A stretch of 64,000 bases of DNA from an uncultured Prevotellaceae bacterium (GCA_937910905.1 CALEPV010000079.1:1-64000); one strand, 5' to 3'; counted from the first letter of the stretch, positions 16,861 to 26,526 are shown. The notes: generated by a model from the sequence alone, not told the origin. A program made the numbers and translations.

Positions 16861-17028
16861 TTAGTCCTCAACGTCCTCCCCCCAGATGTTCCATTCGTTC
16901 ACGAACTTTACATCGCCCTCGATGTCGTCCTGAGGGTCGTTGTTAACGGTCAGGCTCGATGCAATGGGTATACTCATTCCTATGTACTCCGCATGAATGG
17001 CGGGCTGTATATATATCTTCTTTACCAT
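16861..17028 (-). CDS. 55-residue small protein of unknown function
   Basis: Begins MVKKIYIQPAIHAEYIGMSI, continues PIASSLTVNN, and ends acidic with two Trp (NEWNIWGEDVED). It has no signal peptide or transmembrane segment. Short proteins with a (M)KKxYxxP start, a mid Ala-Ser-Ser-Leu stretch and an acidic Trp-containing end are common in Bacteroidales, often beside surface-protein genes; their role is unknown. The gene starts 21 bp after the 891-residue protein and reads the same way, so the two are probably cotranscribed. The clear pattern and codon use favour a real gene. A precursor-peptide role is possible but unsupported, since no maturation enzyme is nearby. Confidence 0.6.
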   Translation of the reverse strand: MVKKIYIQPAIHAEYIGMSIPIASSLTVNNDPQDDIEGDVKFVNEWNIWGEDVED

Positions 17029-17049
17029 GATACTATCTTTATTTGTTGA

Positions 17050-19725
17050 TTACTTAATGATGACCTTGCGTCCACCAACGATGTTGATACCCTTCTGCAA
17101 GGACTGAAGGCGCTGACCAGCTACGTTGTAGATAACCTCGCCTTCGGCAGTGGTGCGTACACCCTCTATGCCAGTTGCGTCATCAACATTCACGAAGATA
17201 GCCTTTACACCTGCTTCGCTACCTGTGTACTCCGAAACCTGGCTCATATCAATATAAGCGCGGTTGGCACCAATCGTACAACCTGTGCCAGCCTTCACAA
17301 TGCTGTTGTTGCTCAGCAGGTACATGCCGGCTGCAACGCTAGTTCCGCCTAGTGAACCAATCAGACCATTGTTGCTGCCTGCTGTTTCAACAGCAGCGCC
17401 TGTGTAAGCAGCAACAAGCTTTTTAGCACCCTCATCTGCTTGGAACAGATATGGCATACCAGAAATCAGCTCTGTCTCCTCTTCAAGGACGATGCTTGTT
17501 ACCTCATTGCTGGCATTGAGAACCTTTCCGCTGATGCTGTAGAACTTAGCACCTGCGTAATCGGCTACAGCAACTTCACATGGCACGCATATTGTACCCC
17601 AGTTACCTGCTGTTACTGTACGTGTGTAACCATCGGAGAAGGTGTAAACCTTGGTAACGTTTGAATATGAACCATTACCAAGATTGCTTGATGCGTAGTT
17701 TTTGAAATACTTCTCCGTAATATCACATGATAAATAACGAGTACCTATATACAAACCTTGGGTCTTATCATCTACAGACCACCAAATGGTACTGGTTGAC
17801 TGAGTCATATCTGTTTTAGATGACGATCCACCAATGTATTTGTTCTGATCTTTACTCAACAATGCTACGCCGCTCGTGCCTGTTATTACATCCCAAGAGA
17901 TTGCATCGGTTTGTGTGGACACCACCTTTCCATTAACAGCATCAACAATAGTTGCACCATATTTCTTATTATCAAACGTACTATTGACAGCATAATACTT
18001 GCCACTATATTCAGCAACCAAAGCGTAATACTGTTTCTCTACTACTGTGATGTCGTAAGTAGCAGTCTTACCTTCATAAGTAACTGTTACGGTCTGCTTA
18101 CCAAGGGTTGACATATCATAACCACTGAATGTTGCATCCTCTGTAACGATTGATGATGTCTCATCATCGAAGTTCGCTTTAACGACAATACCCTCTGAAC
18201 TGAATGCATCGCCCTGTTCAAACTCTGTGGGATATGAGCCAGAGAGTGTTATGGAAGTAAGGGTAGCTGGGGCATTAACGGAAATATTGTAAGTAGTGAT
18301 CTTTGTTACTTCACTTTCTGTATAGCTAACCGTTACTGTCTGTATGCCTGTTGTAGACATCTTGTAGCCTGTAAAGGTTGCATCTTCTGTTACATCTGCA
18401 GTCTTACCGCTCTCGTATGTAGCAGTGACGGTCATACCCTCATGTGAGAATGCATCACCCGTATGGAAGGCTGTTGGATATTCTCCGCTGAGTGCAATAG
18501 AAGCAAGCACCTGAGGAACAATCTTTTCAAGAGTAATAGCAGCCTTACTCATATCACAGCGACTTGAGCCACTACCAGTGAATACTACAGAAGTGGATTC
18601 GCCTGTCCAAGTCTTTGTCTCAGATGTATAAGTTCCCGCTTCGGCACTAATAGTTGCGGCCCAAGTACCTGCAGAAGTGAAGACAATTTTCGTGATATTA
18701 TAGCCATCTGGAGCCTCGAATGTCAGTTTATTATTGGGATATAATCGAATCTGGCTATCATTGATATAATGATTGCCACTACCTGCATAAATAACGTTAA
18801 CATTATCTATTGCACCACTTACAGGACTACCATCTGCAATGCCAGATGCCGAACCAGTATAGCTCGTGCCAAAAAGAGTATTGTTAAGATTAATATCAAA
18901 TGCCGTTGGCTGCACATATGGCGCGCTGCTAGTTACAGTCATCTTATATGTATCAGAAGATGCTTTGAATTTATTCTCAACTCCTGCATAGCTAGCAGTA
19001 AATGTAACTGTACCTGCAGAGACAAGAGTTACAGCGCCAGTATTAGTATCAATTGTAGCAACTGCATCGTTGTCGCCACTCCATACCACAGTAGCACCTT
19101 CTACAGCATCTTCACCATCATCTACGACTGTTGCTGACAGAGAGCCTGCAGCAGTTCCAGCATAAACATCTGTATTGGAAATACCTGTGGCGTCAATAGT
19201 TGTAGTTGTATTTGTTGCTGTATTCAATACACCATCATCATAAGTAATTGTAAACAAATCACAATATACAGAATTTACGGTTGCACTAATTGTAATAACT
19301 AATGGGGCCGTCGCTTTTGTAGGTTCTATTCCTACGTCTTTCGATGTGTAATTAGAACCTAAACCCGTGATAGACAAAGTACCTAAATCTGTTCCACCAA
19401 GTGTAACAACAGCTGTACCATTACCTGAAGATGCATTGTTTTTTACCCTAAGTCTAACGCCAGTAATAGTTATACCATTAGGCCAATTATTTAGTGTCAG
19501 TGTCATAGAGTTACTACTTGTCAATTGGTACTTGGTACTATATGTGCTGGAAAAAGTGTATGCCAGTCCCGTTGGAATATCTCCAGCAAGGTTTCCGCTA
19601 GTTTTGTTTATTTGATCGAATGTAAATGTCTTTTCCTCTGCCCACGCACTACTTGCGCCAATGGCAAGCATGGCAACGAGCAAGAGTGCACGCGAAGTGA
19701 ATAGATGTAGTAATCTTTGTTTCAT
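17050..19725 (-). CDS. Large secreted protein with Ig-like (Big_3-type) repeats
   Basis: 891 residues. The signal peptide is clear (MKQRLLHLFTSRALLLVAML, cleavage after SSAWA). The N-terminal half holds beta-rich domains, including one with a Big_2-like pattern (VVWSGDNDAVATIDTNTGAV). Two tandem Ig-like domains of the Big_3 kind follow (ITLSGSYPTEFEQGDAFSSE ... YDMSTLGKQTVTVTYEG and a sister copy). The C-terminus ends in VIYNVAGQRLQSLQKGINIV-GGRKVIIK, the tail found on many secreted Prevotella-type proteins, proposed as a sorting or anchoring signal. No catalytic domain is recognised; an adhesin or glycan-binding role is guesswork. Base composition looks more AT-rich than its neighbours. Confidence 0.85.
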   Translation of the reverse strand: MKQRLLHLFTSRALLLVAMLAIGASSAWAEEKTFTFDQINKTSGNLAGDIPTGLAYTFSSTYSTKYQLTSSNSMTLTLNNWPNGITITGVRLRVKNNASSGNGTAVVTLGGTDLGTLSITGLGSNYTSKDVGIEPTKATAPLVITISATVNSVYCDLFTITYDDGVLNTATNTTTTIDATGISNTDVYAGTAAGSLSATVVDDGEDAVEGATVVWSGDNDAVATIDTNTGAVTLVSAGTVTFTASYAGVENKFKASSDTYKMTVTSSAPYVQPTAFDINLNNTLFGTSYTGSASGIADGSPVSGAIDNVNVIYAGSGNHYINDSQIRLYPNNKLTFEAPDGYNITKIVFTSAGTWAATISAEAGTYTSETKTWTGESTSVVFTGSGSSRCDMSKAAITLEKIVPQVLASIALSGEYPTAFHTGDAFSHEGMTVTATYESGKTADVTEDATFTGYKMSTTGIQTVTVSYTESEVTKITTYNISVNAPATLTSITLSGSYPTEFEQGDAFSSEGIVVKANFDDETSSIVTEDATFSGYDMSTLGKQTVTVTYEGKTATYDITVVEKQYYALVAEYSGKYYAVNSTFDNKKYGATIVDAVNGKVVSTQTDAISWDVITGTSGVALLSKDQNKYIGGSSSKTDMTQSTSTIWWSVDDKTQGLYIGTRYLSCDITEKYFKNYASSNLGNGSYSNVTKVYTFSDGYTRTVTAGNWGTICVPCEVAVADYAGAKFYSISGKVLNASNEVTSIVLEEETELISGMPYLFQADEGAKKLVAAYTGAAVETAGSNNGLIGSLGGTSVAAGMYLLSNNSIVKAGTGCTIGANRAYIDMSQVSEYTGSEAGVKAIFVNVDDATGIEGVRTTAEGEVIYNVAGQRLQSLQKGINIVGGRKVIIK

Positions 19726-19777
19726 CGAGAGATTAGTTATTGAGTTAGTTGATATTATTGTTTCATGCCTGTTGGTG

Positions 19778-19785
19778 CAAAGATA
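19778..19785 (-). promoter_or_regulatory. -7 box for the Ig-like secreted protein gene
   Basis: CAAAGATA on the plus strand reads TATCTTTG leftward, matching TAnnTTTG, and lies 52 bp before the ATG at 19725. Confidence 0.6.
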
Positions 19786-19858
19786 TGCATATTGCCGCAG
19801 AGAAGTGCGCTCAACAGTTCACAGTAGGGCGAGAATGATGCCATTAATTGATTTAGCA

Positions 19859-22444
19859 TCACAGCTCGATGACGGTGAAGCTGTAGGGCGGTACGACGAG
19901 GGAGGCGTTGCGGCTGAGGGCGGTGTGCTCGGGCTGCAACGGACGTGCTTCATCGTCGTTCCACGCACCTGCCAGCTGGGTGATGGTGGCTGGGATGCTG
20001 GTCTGTGAAGCATCGAGGCCAAGGGCGGCAGCGATGGCGTTCAGGTCGAGGTTGGCCTGCAGAGCATTGGGCAGCAGGTTGACCAGTTTGATGTAGATGC
20101 GGCCTGTGGTGGTGTCGCGGACGGTGGAGACGGCCAGACGTGAGGGTACGTCGGCATGACGCACATCGGCTCTGATGACCGACGGCATGTACTGGTTGCC
20201 CTGCGACTGTCCGCAGAGGCGCTGCACCTGGTAGTCGACTGTGGGATAGACCTGCGTGTTGTCGAAGTAGATGAGGTCGGGATTCCACTGCGTGTGGCTG
20301 TACTTGGCCAGCAGGGGGGCATAGCTGCTCATTGCCACGATGTCGCCGTTGCGCTCGAGGTTGCAGATGTGCATGGCGCAGGTGAGTGCTGTCTCAATGG
20401 TGGACTTGCGGCCGGCACCATGGGAGGCGTACTCGCCAAGGTACACGCGTGAGGCTGAGCGGTCGTAGTTGTCGTAGAAGTCCTGGTTGTGGATGTACCA
20501 TCCGGGCGAGACGTAGTAGTGCTCGTCCACCATGTCGATGTGGTGCTGCTTGGCCAGCTGCCAGCCGCGCTGGTAGTCGGAGCCCTCGTAGAACGGGCCT
20601 GTGGTGCCACAGACGATGATGTCGGGGTAGCGTTGCTTCACGGCATCGACTATCATCACGTAGCGCTCGGCAAAGGTCTCGCTGATCAAGTCCTCATTGC
20701 CTATACCTAGATATTTAAGGTTGAACGGCTTGGGGTGACCGGCCTCGGCACGCTTGCGAGCCCACTCGGAGGTCTTGGGGTCGCCATTGGCCCACTCTAT
20801 CAGGTCAAGCACATCCTGAATGTACTGCTGCATGGGTGCACCCACAGGTATGCCCCCCTGCTGTCCGCCGCCGTTCTGCCCTATGCTGGTGTTCTGGCAA
20901 GGTACGCCGGCTGCCACCACAGGTAGCGGTTCGCATCCCAGGTCCTCGCACATCTGGAAGAACTCAAAGTAGCCCAGGCCGCGTGTCTGATGGTAGCCCC
21001 ACAGATTGCCCTGCGGCTTGCGCTCCCACAGCGGACCGATGCTCTCCTTCCAGTGGTACATGTTGTCGAGTCCGTTGCCATGCACCAGACATCCGCCCGG
21101 GAAGCGCATGAATCGCGGGTGCAACTCGGCCAGAGCCTCGGCCAGGTCGCGACGCAGACCGTTCTTGCGCTGCTTGTAGGTGTCCTGCGGGAAGAGGCTT
21201 ACGAAGTCGAGGGCATACTGCCCTGCTGCCATAGGTTCTATGCGCAGGGTGGCATTTGTGGCATCGGCATCGGCACGCAGCACTCCGCTCAGCTGTGTCC
21301 AGTCGGCAGTAGGAGCCTTGAGTGTGGTGCTGGCCACCACCTTGCCTGCCTCGCAGAGCATAACTTTCAGCTTACCGCCGCGGCCACTGAGACTGCGTGC
21401 GAACAGGCTGATGTCGTAGCGCTCGCCTCGCTTCACCACGATGCCGTCGAAGCCGTCGTTCTCCAGCGCCGCACCTGTGGTCTGCACGTCGAGCACAGCA
21501 TAGTGCTGCTGTACGTCGTTGAGGGGGCTGTCGGTAGAGATGCTGAACGTGGCACCATCGCCCACCAGTTGCCACGACTGCTCCGGTCCCCAGTTGGCTT
21601 CGCGCCCATGGTCGGCATTGTTGTACTCGAAGTCGCGGTTCTGTATGAGCTCGGCATAGAGGCCTCCGTCAGCACTATAGTTGATGTCCTCGAAGAAGAT
21701 GCCTATCAGCTTGTCGCTGATAGCCTTGGGTGCAGCAGCATCGATGCTCACAGAGGCCTTGATGGTGTCGGGGCCCAGAGCCACGAAGTGCGAAGCATCG
21801 TCGCGTAGCGTCTCTGAGTTCAGGCGCGAGCGGGCATCTGCTGCCAGCTGATAGTTGATGATGTAGTCCACCTCGGCCCACGCCACACGATGCATAGTAC
21901 CCTGCTGCTCGACATTGTTGACCACAGCCTTCACGCGACTGTCGGCTGGCTGAGCTGTGGTGATGGGCTGGCTGAAATGGTAGCAGTCGCGGGTAGCTGT
22001 GGCGTACCATTGTCCTTCCTTATTGTGGAAATACACATTGATGGCATCATCAGATACCGTGGCATATGGCTCCATGCATTGCCCCACTCCATCCATGAAT
22101 GGATAGTCCTGCGGCTTCCAGTGTACCAGGTCTGGCGATGTGCAGACCGCAAACTGGTTTACGCGGTCGTTGAGCGCAAATACCAGGACCCACTCGCCTG
22201 CACGACGTGTGAGCCAGGGCGAATGCATCTTCTTTTCCGATCCCCACGCCGAGTAGTCGCTCTTGACGAAGTTGTAGCCTCCACCTATGCTCGTCCACGA
22301 CTGCGCGTCGGCACTATAGGCCATCGCCAAGCCCTGCGTAGGGTGTGCATTGTAGGCAAACAGATAGACCGAATCGGGCTGATTGGCACGGGCAAGAAAT
22401 GGGAAGAGGGTGAATGTGAGGAGAAAGAGGAGAAGCCCCCTCAT
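19859..22444 (-). CDS. GH51 alpha-L-arabinofuranosidase with N-terminal propeller-like domain
   Basis: 861 residues from the ATG at 22444, which gives the signal peptide MRGLLLFLLTFTLFPFLARA. An in-frame ATG at 22549 would add 35 unlikely residues. Residues ~20-230 resemble part of a GH43-type beta-propeller (SPDLVHWKPQDYPF, MHSPWLTRRAGEWVLVFAL). Residues ~245-861 are GH51: IGIFFEDINYSADGGLYAE, FMRFPGGCLVHG, the acid/base Glu584 in GIGNED and the nucleophile Glu671 in LGEYASH. GH51 enzymes release arabinofuranose from arabinan or arabinoxylan and retain configuration. The product is probably periplasmic or surface-located. A GC palindrome overlaps the start codon. Confidence 0.92.
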   Translation of the reverse strand: MRGLLLFLLTFTLFPFLARANQPDSVYLFAYNAHPTQGLAMAYSADAQSWTSIGGGYNFVKSDYSAWGSEKKMHSPWLTRRAGEWVLVFALNDRVNQFAVCTSPDLVHWKPQDYPFMDGVGQCMEPYATVSDDAINVYFHNKEGQWYATATRDCYHFSQPITTAQPADSRVKAVVNNVEQQGTMHRVAWAEVDYIINYQLAADARSRLNSETLRDDASHFVALGPDTIKASVSIDAAAPKAISDKLIGIFFEDINYSADGGLYAELIQNRDFEYNNADHGREANWGPEQSWQLVGDGATFSISTDSPLNDVQQHYAVLDVQTTGAALENDGFDGIVVKRGERYDISLFARSLSGRGGKLKVMLCEAGKVVASTTLKAPTADWTQLSGVLRADADATNATLRIEPMAAGQYALDFVSLFPQDTYKQRKNGLRRDLAEALAELHPRFMRFPGGCLVHGNGLDNMYHWKESIGPLWERKPQGNLWGYHQTRGLGYFEFFQMCEDLGCEPLPVVAAGVPCQNTSIGQNGGGQQGGIPVGAPMQQYIQDVLDLIEWANGDPKTSEWARKRAEAGHPKPFNLKYLGIGNEDLISETFAERYVMIVDAVKQRYPDIIVCGTTGPFYEGSDYQRGWQLAKQHHIDMVDEHYYVSPGWYIHNQDFYDNYDRSASRVYLGEYASHGAGRKSTIETALTCAMHICNLERNGDIVAMSSYAPLLAKYSHTQWNPDLIYFDNTQVYPTVDYQVQRLCGQSQGNQYMPSVIRADVRHADVPSRLAVSTVRDTTTGRIYIKLVNLLPNALQANLDLNAIAAALGLDASQTSIPATITQLAGAWNDDEARPLQPEHTALSRNASLVVPPYSFTVIEL

Positions 22445-22470
22445 AGCCTCCCACAATGGGGAGGGCCTCA
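22431..22470. repeat. GC-rich dispersed repeat over the GH51 start codon
   Basis: On the coding (minus) strand it reads CTCCCCATTGTGGGAGG, then CTATGAGGGGGCTTCT, with CTCCC and GGGAG pairing. The ATG of the gene is inside it. It aligns with 23319-23360, which lies at the same place relative to the next signal peptide. Confidence 0.65.
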
Positions 22471-22617
22471 ATGCTGCTGGGGAGTAGTTGGATATGTGCA
22501 TGGCAGATGTGTGAATGATAAATGATGATTCTAACTGCTTGATTTCCATGAAGGGGTTTCACCCCTCCCTGTGTTCTTTCGTCCCTCTGGGACTTTTTCA
22601 AGTGGGCTCATTATGAA

Positions 22618-23421
22618 TTACTTCCTCGGCTTCGCATACTGCTTGATGGGCATAGCGTCGGTGATGCCGGCAGAGGTGAGGTAGATGGTGTCGGTGCGAT
22701 CGGTGCTGGCCTCGTTGGGCTGGAGCGTCAGGTATACCTTATTATATCCCTTGCGGCCGGATGTGGCACCAAGAGTGGTCCAGTCGCCCTGCTTGATGGT
22801 CAGCATCCAGTCGGCATAGGTGGTGAAAGCTATGCTGTCCAGCGTGACGTTGCAGCTGTCGGCGATGGCAACCAGCGAGTCGCTGACCGATGTCAGCAGG
22901 TCGCCGCTGCGCAGCAGTCGCATGGGGCGATGCACGTTGAGATAAGGCAGCTGCAGGTAGCCAGTCGTGATGGTGTACTCGCCCGCATTTATCCTGATGG
23001 TGCCTGTGCGCTTGCGGCCTGTGGTGTTGGGCTCGAAGGTCACGAGGTCGCGCACCTCATAGAGGGTGCTGCTCTTCACGTTGGTATACTTGCGTATAGC
23101 CTCCGGCACATGCAGCCAACTGTCGTCGGACGAAACCAGCTCCCAAGCCTCCGTCGAACAGAACGCCAGCGTGTCCTCCACCTGGTCGGCAAAGACGGGC
23201 TGGAAGCCCTGCGACAGATAGTTGGCCGATACACTTGGATACACCATATATACGGAGTGTATCTCGTCGTCCTTATTGCAGGATGAGAGGAAGAAGGACA
23301 AAGCGAAGAATGACAGTAGAAGCCCCTTCCTAACCTTCCCCAAGGGAGAGGAACTCAACACAGATAGAGGCGGATGGAATGTAGTAGTTGTTTGGTTCAT
23401 CATAATGTTTGGTGTGTTCAT
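22618..23421 (-). CDS. Lipoprotein with BACON/Ig-like beta domains
   Basis: 267 residues. A lipobox (LSFFALSFFLSSC, Cys near residue 49) shows export and lipidation. The n-region is unusually long because the hydrophobic stretch is preceded by repeat-derived codons (SSPLGKVRKGLLL). In-frame ATG codons at 23403 and 23400 are alternative starts. The mature part has two beta-sandwich-like segments with the pattern of BACON-type domains (VTFEPNTTGRKRTGTIRIN; YLTLQPNEASTDRTDTIYLT), common in Bacteroidales surface glycan-binding lipoproteins. It sits between lptD and the GH51 gene, so it may accompany the latter. Function unproven. Confidence 0.75.
   Translation of the reverse strand: MNTPNIMMNQTTTTFHPPLSVLSSSPLGKVRKGLLLSFFALSFFLSSCNKDDEIHSVYMVYPSVSANYLSQGFQPVFADQVEDTLAFCSTEAWELVSSDDSWLHVPEAIRKYTNVKSSTLYEVRDLVTFEPNTTGRKRTGTIRINAGEYTITTGYLQLPYLNVHRPMRLLRSGDLLTSVSDSLVAIADSCNVTLDSIAFTTYADWMLTIKQGDWTTLGATSGRKGYNKVYLTLQPNEASTDRTDTIYLTSAGITDAMPIKQYAKPRK
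23319..23360. repeat. GC-rich dispersed repeat inside a signal-peptide coding region
   Basis: On the coding strand it reads CTCTCCCTTGGGGAAGG, then TTAGGAAGGGGCTTCT. It is homologous to the copy at 22431-22470 but has AGG where that copy has the ATG start. It is translated here as SPLGKVRKGLL. Confidence 0.6.
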
Positions 23422-23487
23422 TATAAATTTGTCTTGCCCTCCCCTTTTTTGGGGAAGATAAGAGAGCGTTTAATTTTTAACCATCAC

Positions 23488-26400
23488 TTAATACCAATTG
23501 ATGTTGCGACTATAGCTGCTCTGCTTGCGCCACTTCAGAGCATCGGCCAGCGTGGAGGCCTTGGCGGCGAAGGTGAAGTTGAACGACGTGTACGGCGACA
23601 GCACCATCGAGCAGGACATGCCGAAGCAATGCAGGTCGCGGCTCAGAGAAGCCGTCGTCATGCTCACCTTGTGGTAGTTGAAGTCGTAGCCCGACGACCA
23701 GCTGATGTTCCAGCCCGATGCTATCTGCATGTTGCCCGAGAAGTTCAGCGTGTGCGTCAAGGCGTAGGGGTAGCGCATACGGCGCGTGTTGAAGCGGCCC
23801 GAGGTGTTCTCGCGAACCGATAGACCGTAGCTGATGCTGAAGCTCCAGGGGAAGCGGAACTTGACGTATCCGTCAGCGTCCAGCTCGCCCTCCTTGCCCG
23901 ACCGCCGTGCACCACGCTGCGCGCGCTGCAGGTCCGGGTCCATGTTGCTCTCGTTGATGTCGGTATCTTCGTCCTCGGCATAGCTATCATCATCGTCGTT
24001 GTCATCGGATCTGGAGCTCTTGCTGCTGCCGCCTCCGAACAGCTTGGTGAAGGTCTGGTTGTTGAACGTGTACGACCAGTTCTGCGACATGCCCTGGAAA
24101 CGACCGAAGCGGCCGTGACTGTACTCCGTCGTCTCACCCACATAGACACGTCCGTTCTCATCAATCTCGTAGGCGTAGGTCGCCCATTGTGCGTTGAACG
24201 AGTAGGTCTTATTCTTGCCCAGCTTGATGCGCAGTCGCGTGTTGAGATCGCTCCACGGACGCGTCTTGGCTGCCATGTTGTAGCTCATGTTGGCACCCAA
24301 CTCGTCTATGAGGCTTATCTTCTTGTAGCCCGTCGAGTCCTTGTCGGTGCGTAGCTTCATCTCCACGTTGTTGCTGATGTCCATCGATATGCTACCCGTC
24401 TTGCCCTTGCCCGGCACGCCGTAGAGCATACCTTGATATGGCGAGTAGCTGACTGTGGACACGTTGCCCTGAGCATCGGTCTTGACGTAGGTGTCGTAGT
24501 AGCCATAGCGAGCTGCACCGAAGTCGGGCGAGTAGCTCAAGCTAATTGTCGGTGTGAACACGTGCCGGATGGCCGATATCTTGTGCCCAATCAGAGGAGT
24601 GTACGTGCCGTAGAGCTTCGTCGATGCCGACATCCCCATGCTGTAGTCGTACACATTGCGGAAACCGTAGGCCGTGTCCAGACGCTCTATCTGTGCATCC
24701 GTGTCCCACGAGCGGTTCACCTTGAAGGCATACATGCGGTCGTTGAAGTTGAACGAAGGCGTCATGTTGATGTAGTTCAGCAAAGTGAACGACGCGCTGA
24801 CCGGCACCGAGTGGCGCATACCGTTGCGCCAGTCGCGTATCAGCGAGCTCTGCACCAGCTTGTCCTCCTTGGTGCTGATGCTGTTGGAGAACGTACCTGT
24901 GTAGCTCATGGCGATCTTCTCGTACCAGCGCTCAGCACCTACCATTTTCCTGCGCTTGAACGGGTTGAGTCGCGCCAGCGATATGTTGAGCGACGGCATA
25001 GTCATGCTGATGGTGCTGTCGCGCATGTTCTGCGATAGGTTCATGGTGGCAGATACTGTGAGCCCTATGTCGGAGAAGGTCCGCGTGTATGCTACCGACG
25101 ACGTACGTGTGCTTTGTGTGTAGCTCTGCGGATTGTACATCGAGGTGAGGTTGTTGCGCTCGTAGCTGGATGTGGCGAAGTTCACGCTGGCCGACAGGCT
25201 CTGTGCGGGGTTAGCCTTTGCGTCCTGGCGGTGGCTCCATTGCAGCTTGAAGCTCTTAGACACCGAAAAGTCGGGCATATTCTTCTCGCCCTCCTGCGTG
25301 TGCTGATAGCTGAAGTTGAAGTTGCCGCTGAACTTGTACCTCTTTTTGTAAGTGCTCTGCCCCGATAGCCCCCATGAGCCTTTGGTGTAGATTTCACCCA
25401 GCACCTTCAGGTCCAACTTGTCGTTGATGGCGAAATAGTAGCCGCCGTCGCGCAGGTAGAAGCCGCGTGTGGTCTCGTCGCCGTAGGTAGGCATGATGAT
25501 GCCGCTGCTGTAGCTGGATGTGAAGGGAAAGAAACCGTAGGGTATAGCCAGAGGCAGCGGAACATCCTCCACCACCAGATAAGCCGGTCCGAACACCACA
25601 CTCTTGCCCGGCCGCATCTTGGCACGGGTCATAGCCACATAGAAATGCGGATGCTTGGCTTCGCAGGTGGTGTAGCGGCCGCGGCGTATGTACATCAGTC
25701 CCGACGAGTCGCGCTTGCTCTCCTCCGATGCCATATACCCCTCGCCCTGCTTGGTGAACACGTTGTTGACAAATGCCTTGCGCGACTTGAAATTGTACGA
25801 CACGGCATCGGGCTCGTACTCATCGTCGCCCTGCTTGAACACAGGCGGTGTCTGCATCTTGCCAGAGGTGTCGCGCACGCCGTGGGCATGTACGGTGCTG
25901 CTGTCTATGCTCATCGTGATGAGTTCGGCCTGAATCTCCAGGTTGGTGTACGTCACCTTGGCTGCGCCATGCAGATTGGCACGGCTCTCCACGTAGTCGA
26001 AGGTCACGGAGTCGGATGCCGTGAAGTGCACAGGCGCATCCAGCGCATTGCTGCTCTGGCGCGACGAGTCGATGGCCGTAGTGTCCACGCCCGTGTAGCC
26101 GGCTCTGCCCAGATAGACGGTGTCCTCGTGCACTATGATGTAGCGTGCTGTATCGGCCGGAATGCTGTCCAGCAAGGTCGCTGCAATAGTATCGGGCAGC
26201 AGCACATCGAATGAGTCGACATCGGCAATGGCGGGCAGCAGAACACTCCCGACGCTGTCGAACAAGGCTTCGGCAGCAGGGCTGACGGCTTTGACGGTAG
26301 TTGTATCTGCATATCCACCCACAGCATTCAACCTGTGCTGCGAGGCTCTGGACAGAGGCGCAGAAGCAGCTGAAGACTCAACCACGTCGCCGCTGAGAGC

Positions 26401-26496
26401 CCTCAACGACGGCGAAGTACATGCTGTAATCAAGAGTAGCATGAGCACTAAGCCCAGCCTGGTATATTTTGCGATACTCCTCACTATATACGACAT
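23488..26496 (-). CDS. lptD: LPS-assembly outer-membrane protein LptD (Bacteroidota type)
   Basis: 1002 residues from the ATG at 26496. An in-frame TTG at 26529 overlaps the -7 box and is rejected. A signal or lipoprotein-like leader (LGLVLMLLLITACTSPS) precedes a ~110-residue Ser/Ala-rich spacer. Next comes an OstA/LptA-like region (DYVESRANLHGAAKVTYTNL, AELITMSIDSS). From about residue 290 an LptD beta-barrel follows (YLVVEDVPLPLAIPYGFFPF), with alternating strands to the C-terminus. LptD places lipopolysaccharide in the outer leaflet. An acidic Asp/Glu-Ser insert lies near residue 865. The gene has its own promoter. Confidence 0.85.
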   Translation of the reverse strand: MSYIVRSIAKYTRLGLVLMLLLITACTSPSLRALSGDVVESSAASAPLSRASQHRLNAVGGYADTTTVKAVSPAAEALFDSVGSVLLPAIADVDSFDVLLPDTIAATLLDSIPADTARYIIVHEDTVYLGRAGYTGVDTTAIDSSRQSSNALDAPVHFTASDSVTFDYVESRANLHGAAKVTYTNLEIQAELITMSIDSSTVHAHGVRDTSGKMQTPPVFKQGDDEYEPDAVSYNFKSRKAFVNNVFTKQGEGYMASEESKRDSSGLMYIRRGRYTTCEAKHPHFYVAMTRAKMRPGKSVVFGPAYLVVEDVPLPLAIPYGFFPFTSSYSSGIIMPTYGDETTRGFYLRDGGYYFAINDKLDLKVLGEIYTKGSWGLSGQSTYKKRYKFSGNFNFSYQHTQEGEKNMPDFSVSKSFKLQWSHRQDAKANPAQSLSASVNFATSSYERNNLTSMYNPQSYTQSTRTSSVAYTRTFSDIGLTVSATMNLSQNMRDSTISMTMPSLNISLARLNPFKRRKMVGAERWYEKIAMSYTGTFSNSISTKEDKLVQSSLIRDWRNGMRHSVPVSASFTLLNYINMTPSFNFNDRMYAFKVNRSWDTDAQIERLDTAYGFRNVYDYSMGMSASTKLYGTYTPLIGHKISAIRHVFTPTISLSYSPDFGAARYGYYDTYVKTDAQGNVSTVSYSPYQGMLYGVPGKGKTGSISMDISNNVEMKLRTDKDSTGYKKISLIDELGANMSYNMAAKTRPWSDLNTRLRIKLGKNKTYSFNAQWATYAYEIDENGRVYVGETTEYSHGRFGRFQGMSQNWSYTFNNQTFTKLFGGGSSKSSRSDDNDDDDSYAEDEDTDINESNMDPDLQRAQRGARRSGKEGELDADGYVKFRFPWSFSISYGLSVRENTSGRFNTRRMRYPYALTHTLNFSGNMQIASGWNISWSSGYDFNYHKVSMTTASLSRDLHCFGMSCSMVLSPYTSFNFTFAAKASTLADALKWRKQSSYSRNINWY

Positions 26497-26526
26497 AGCG
26501 CGGGCGCACCCACGCAGATTACAGCG

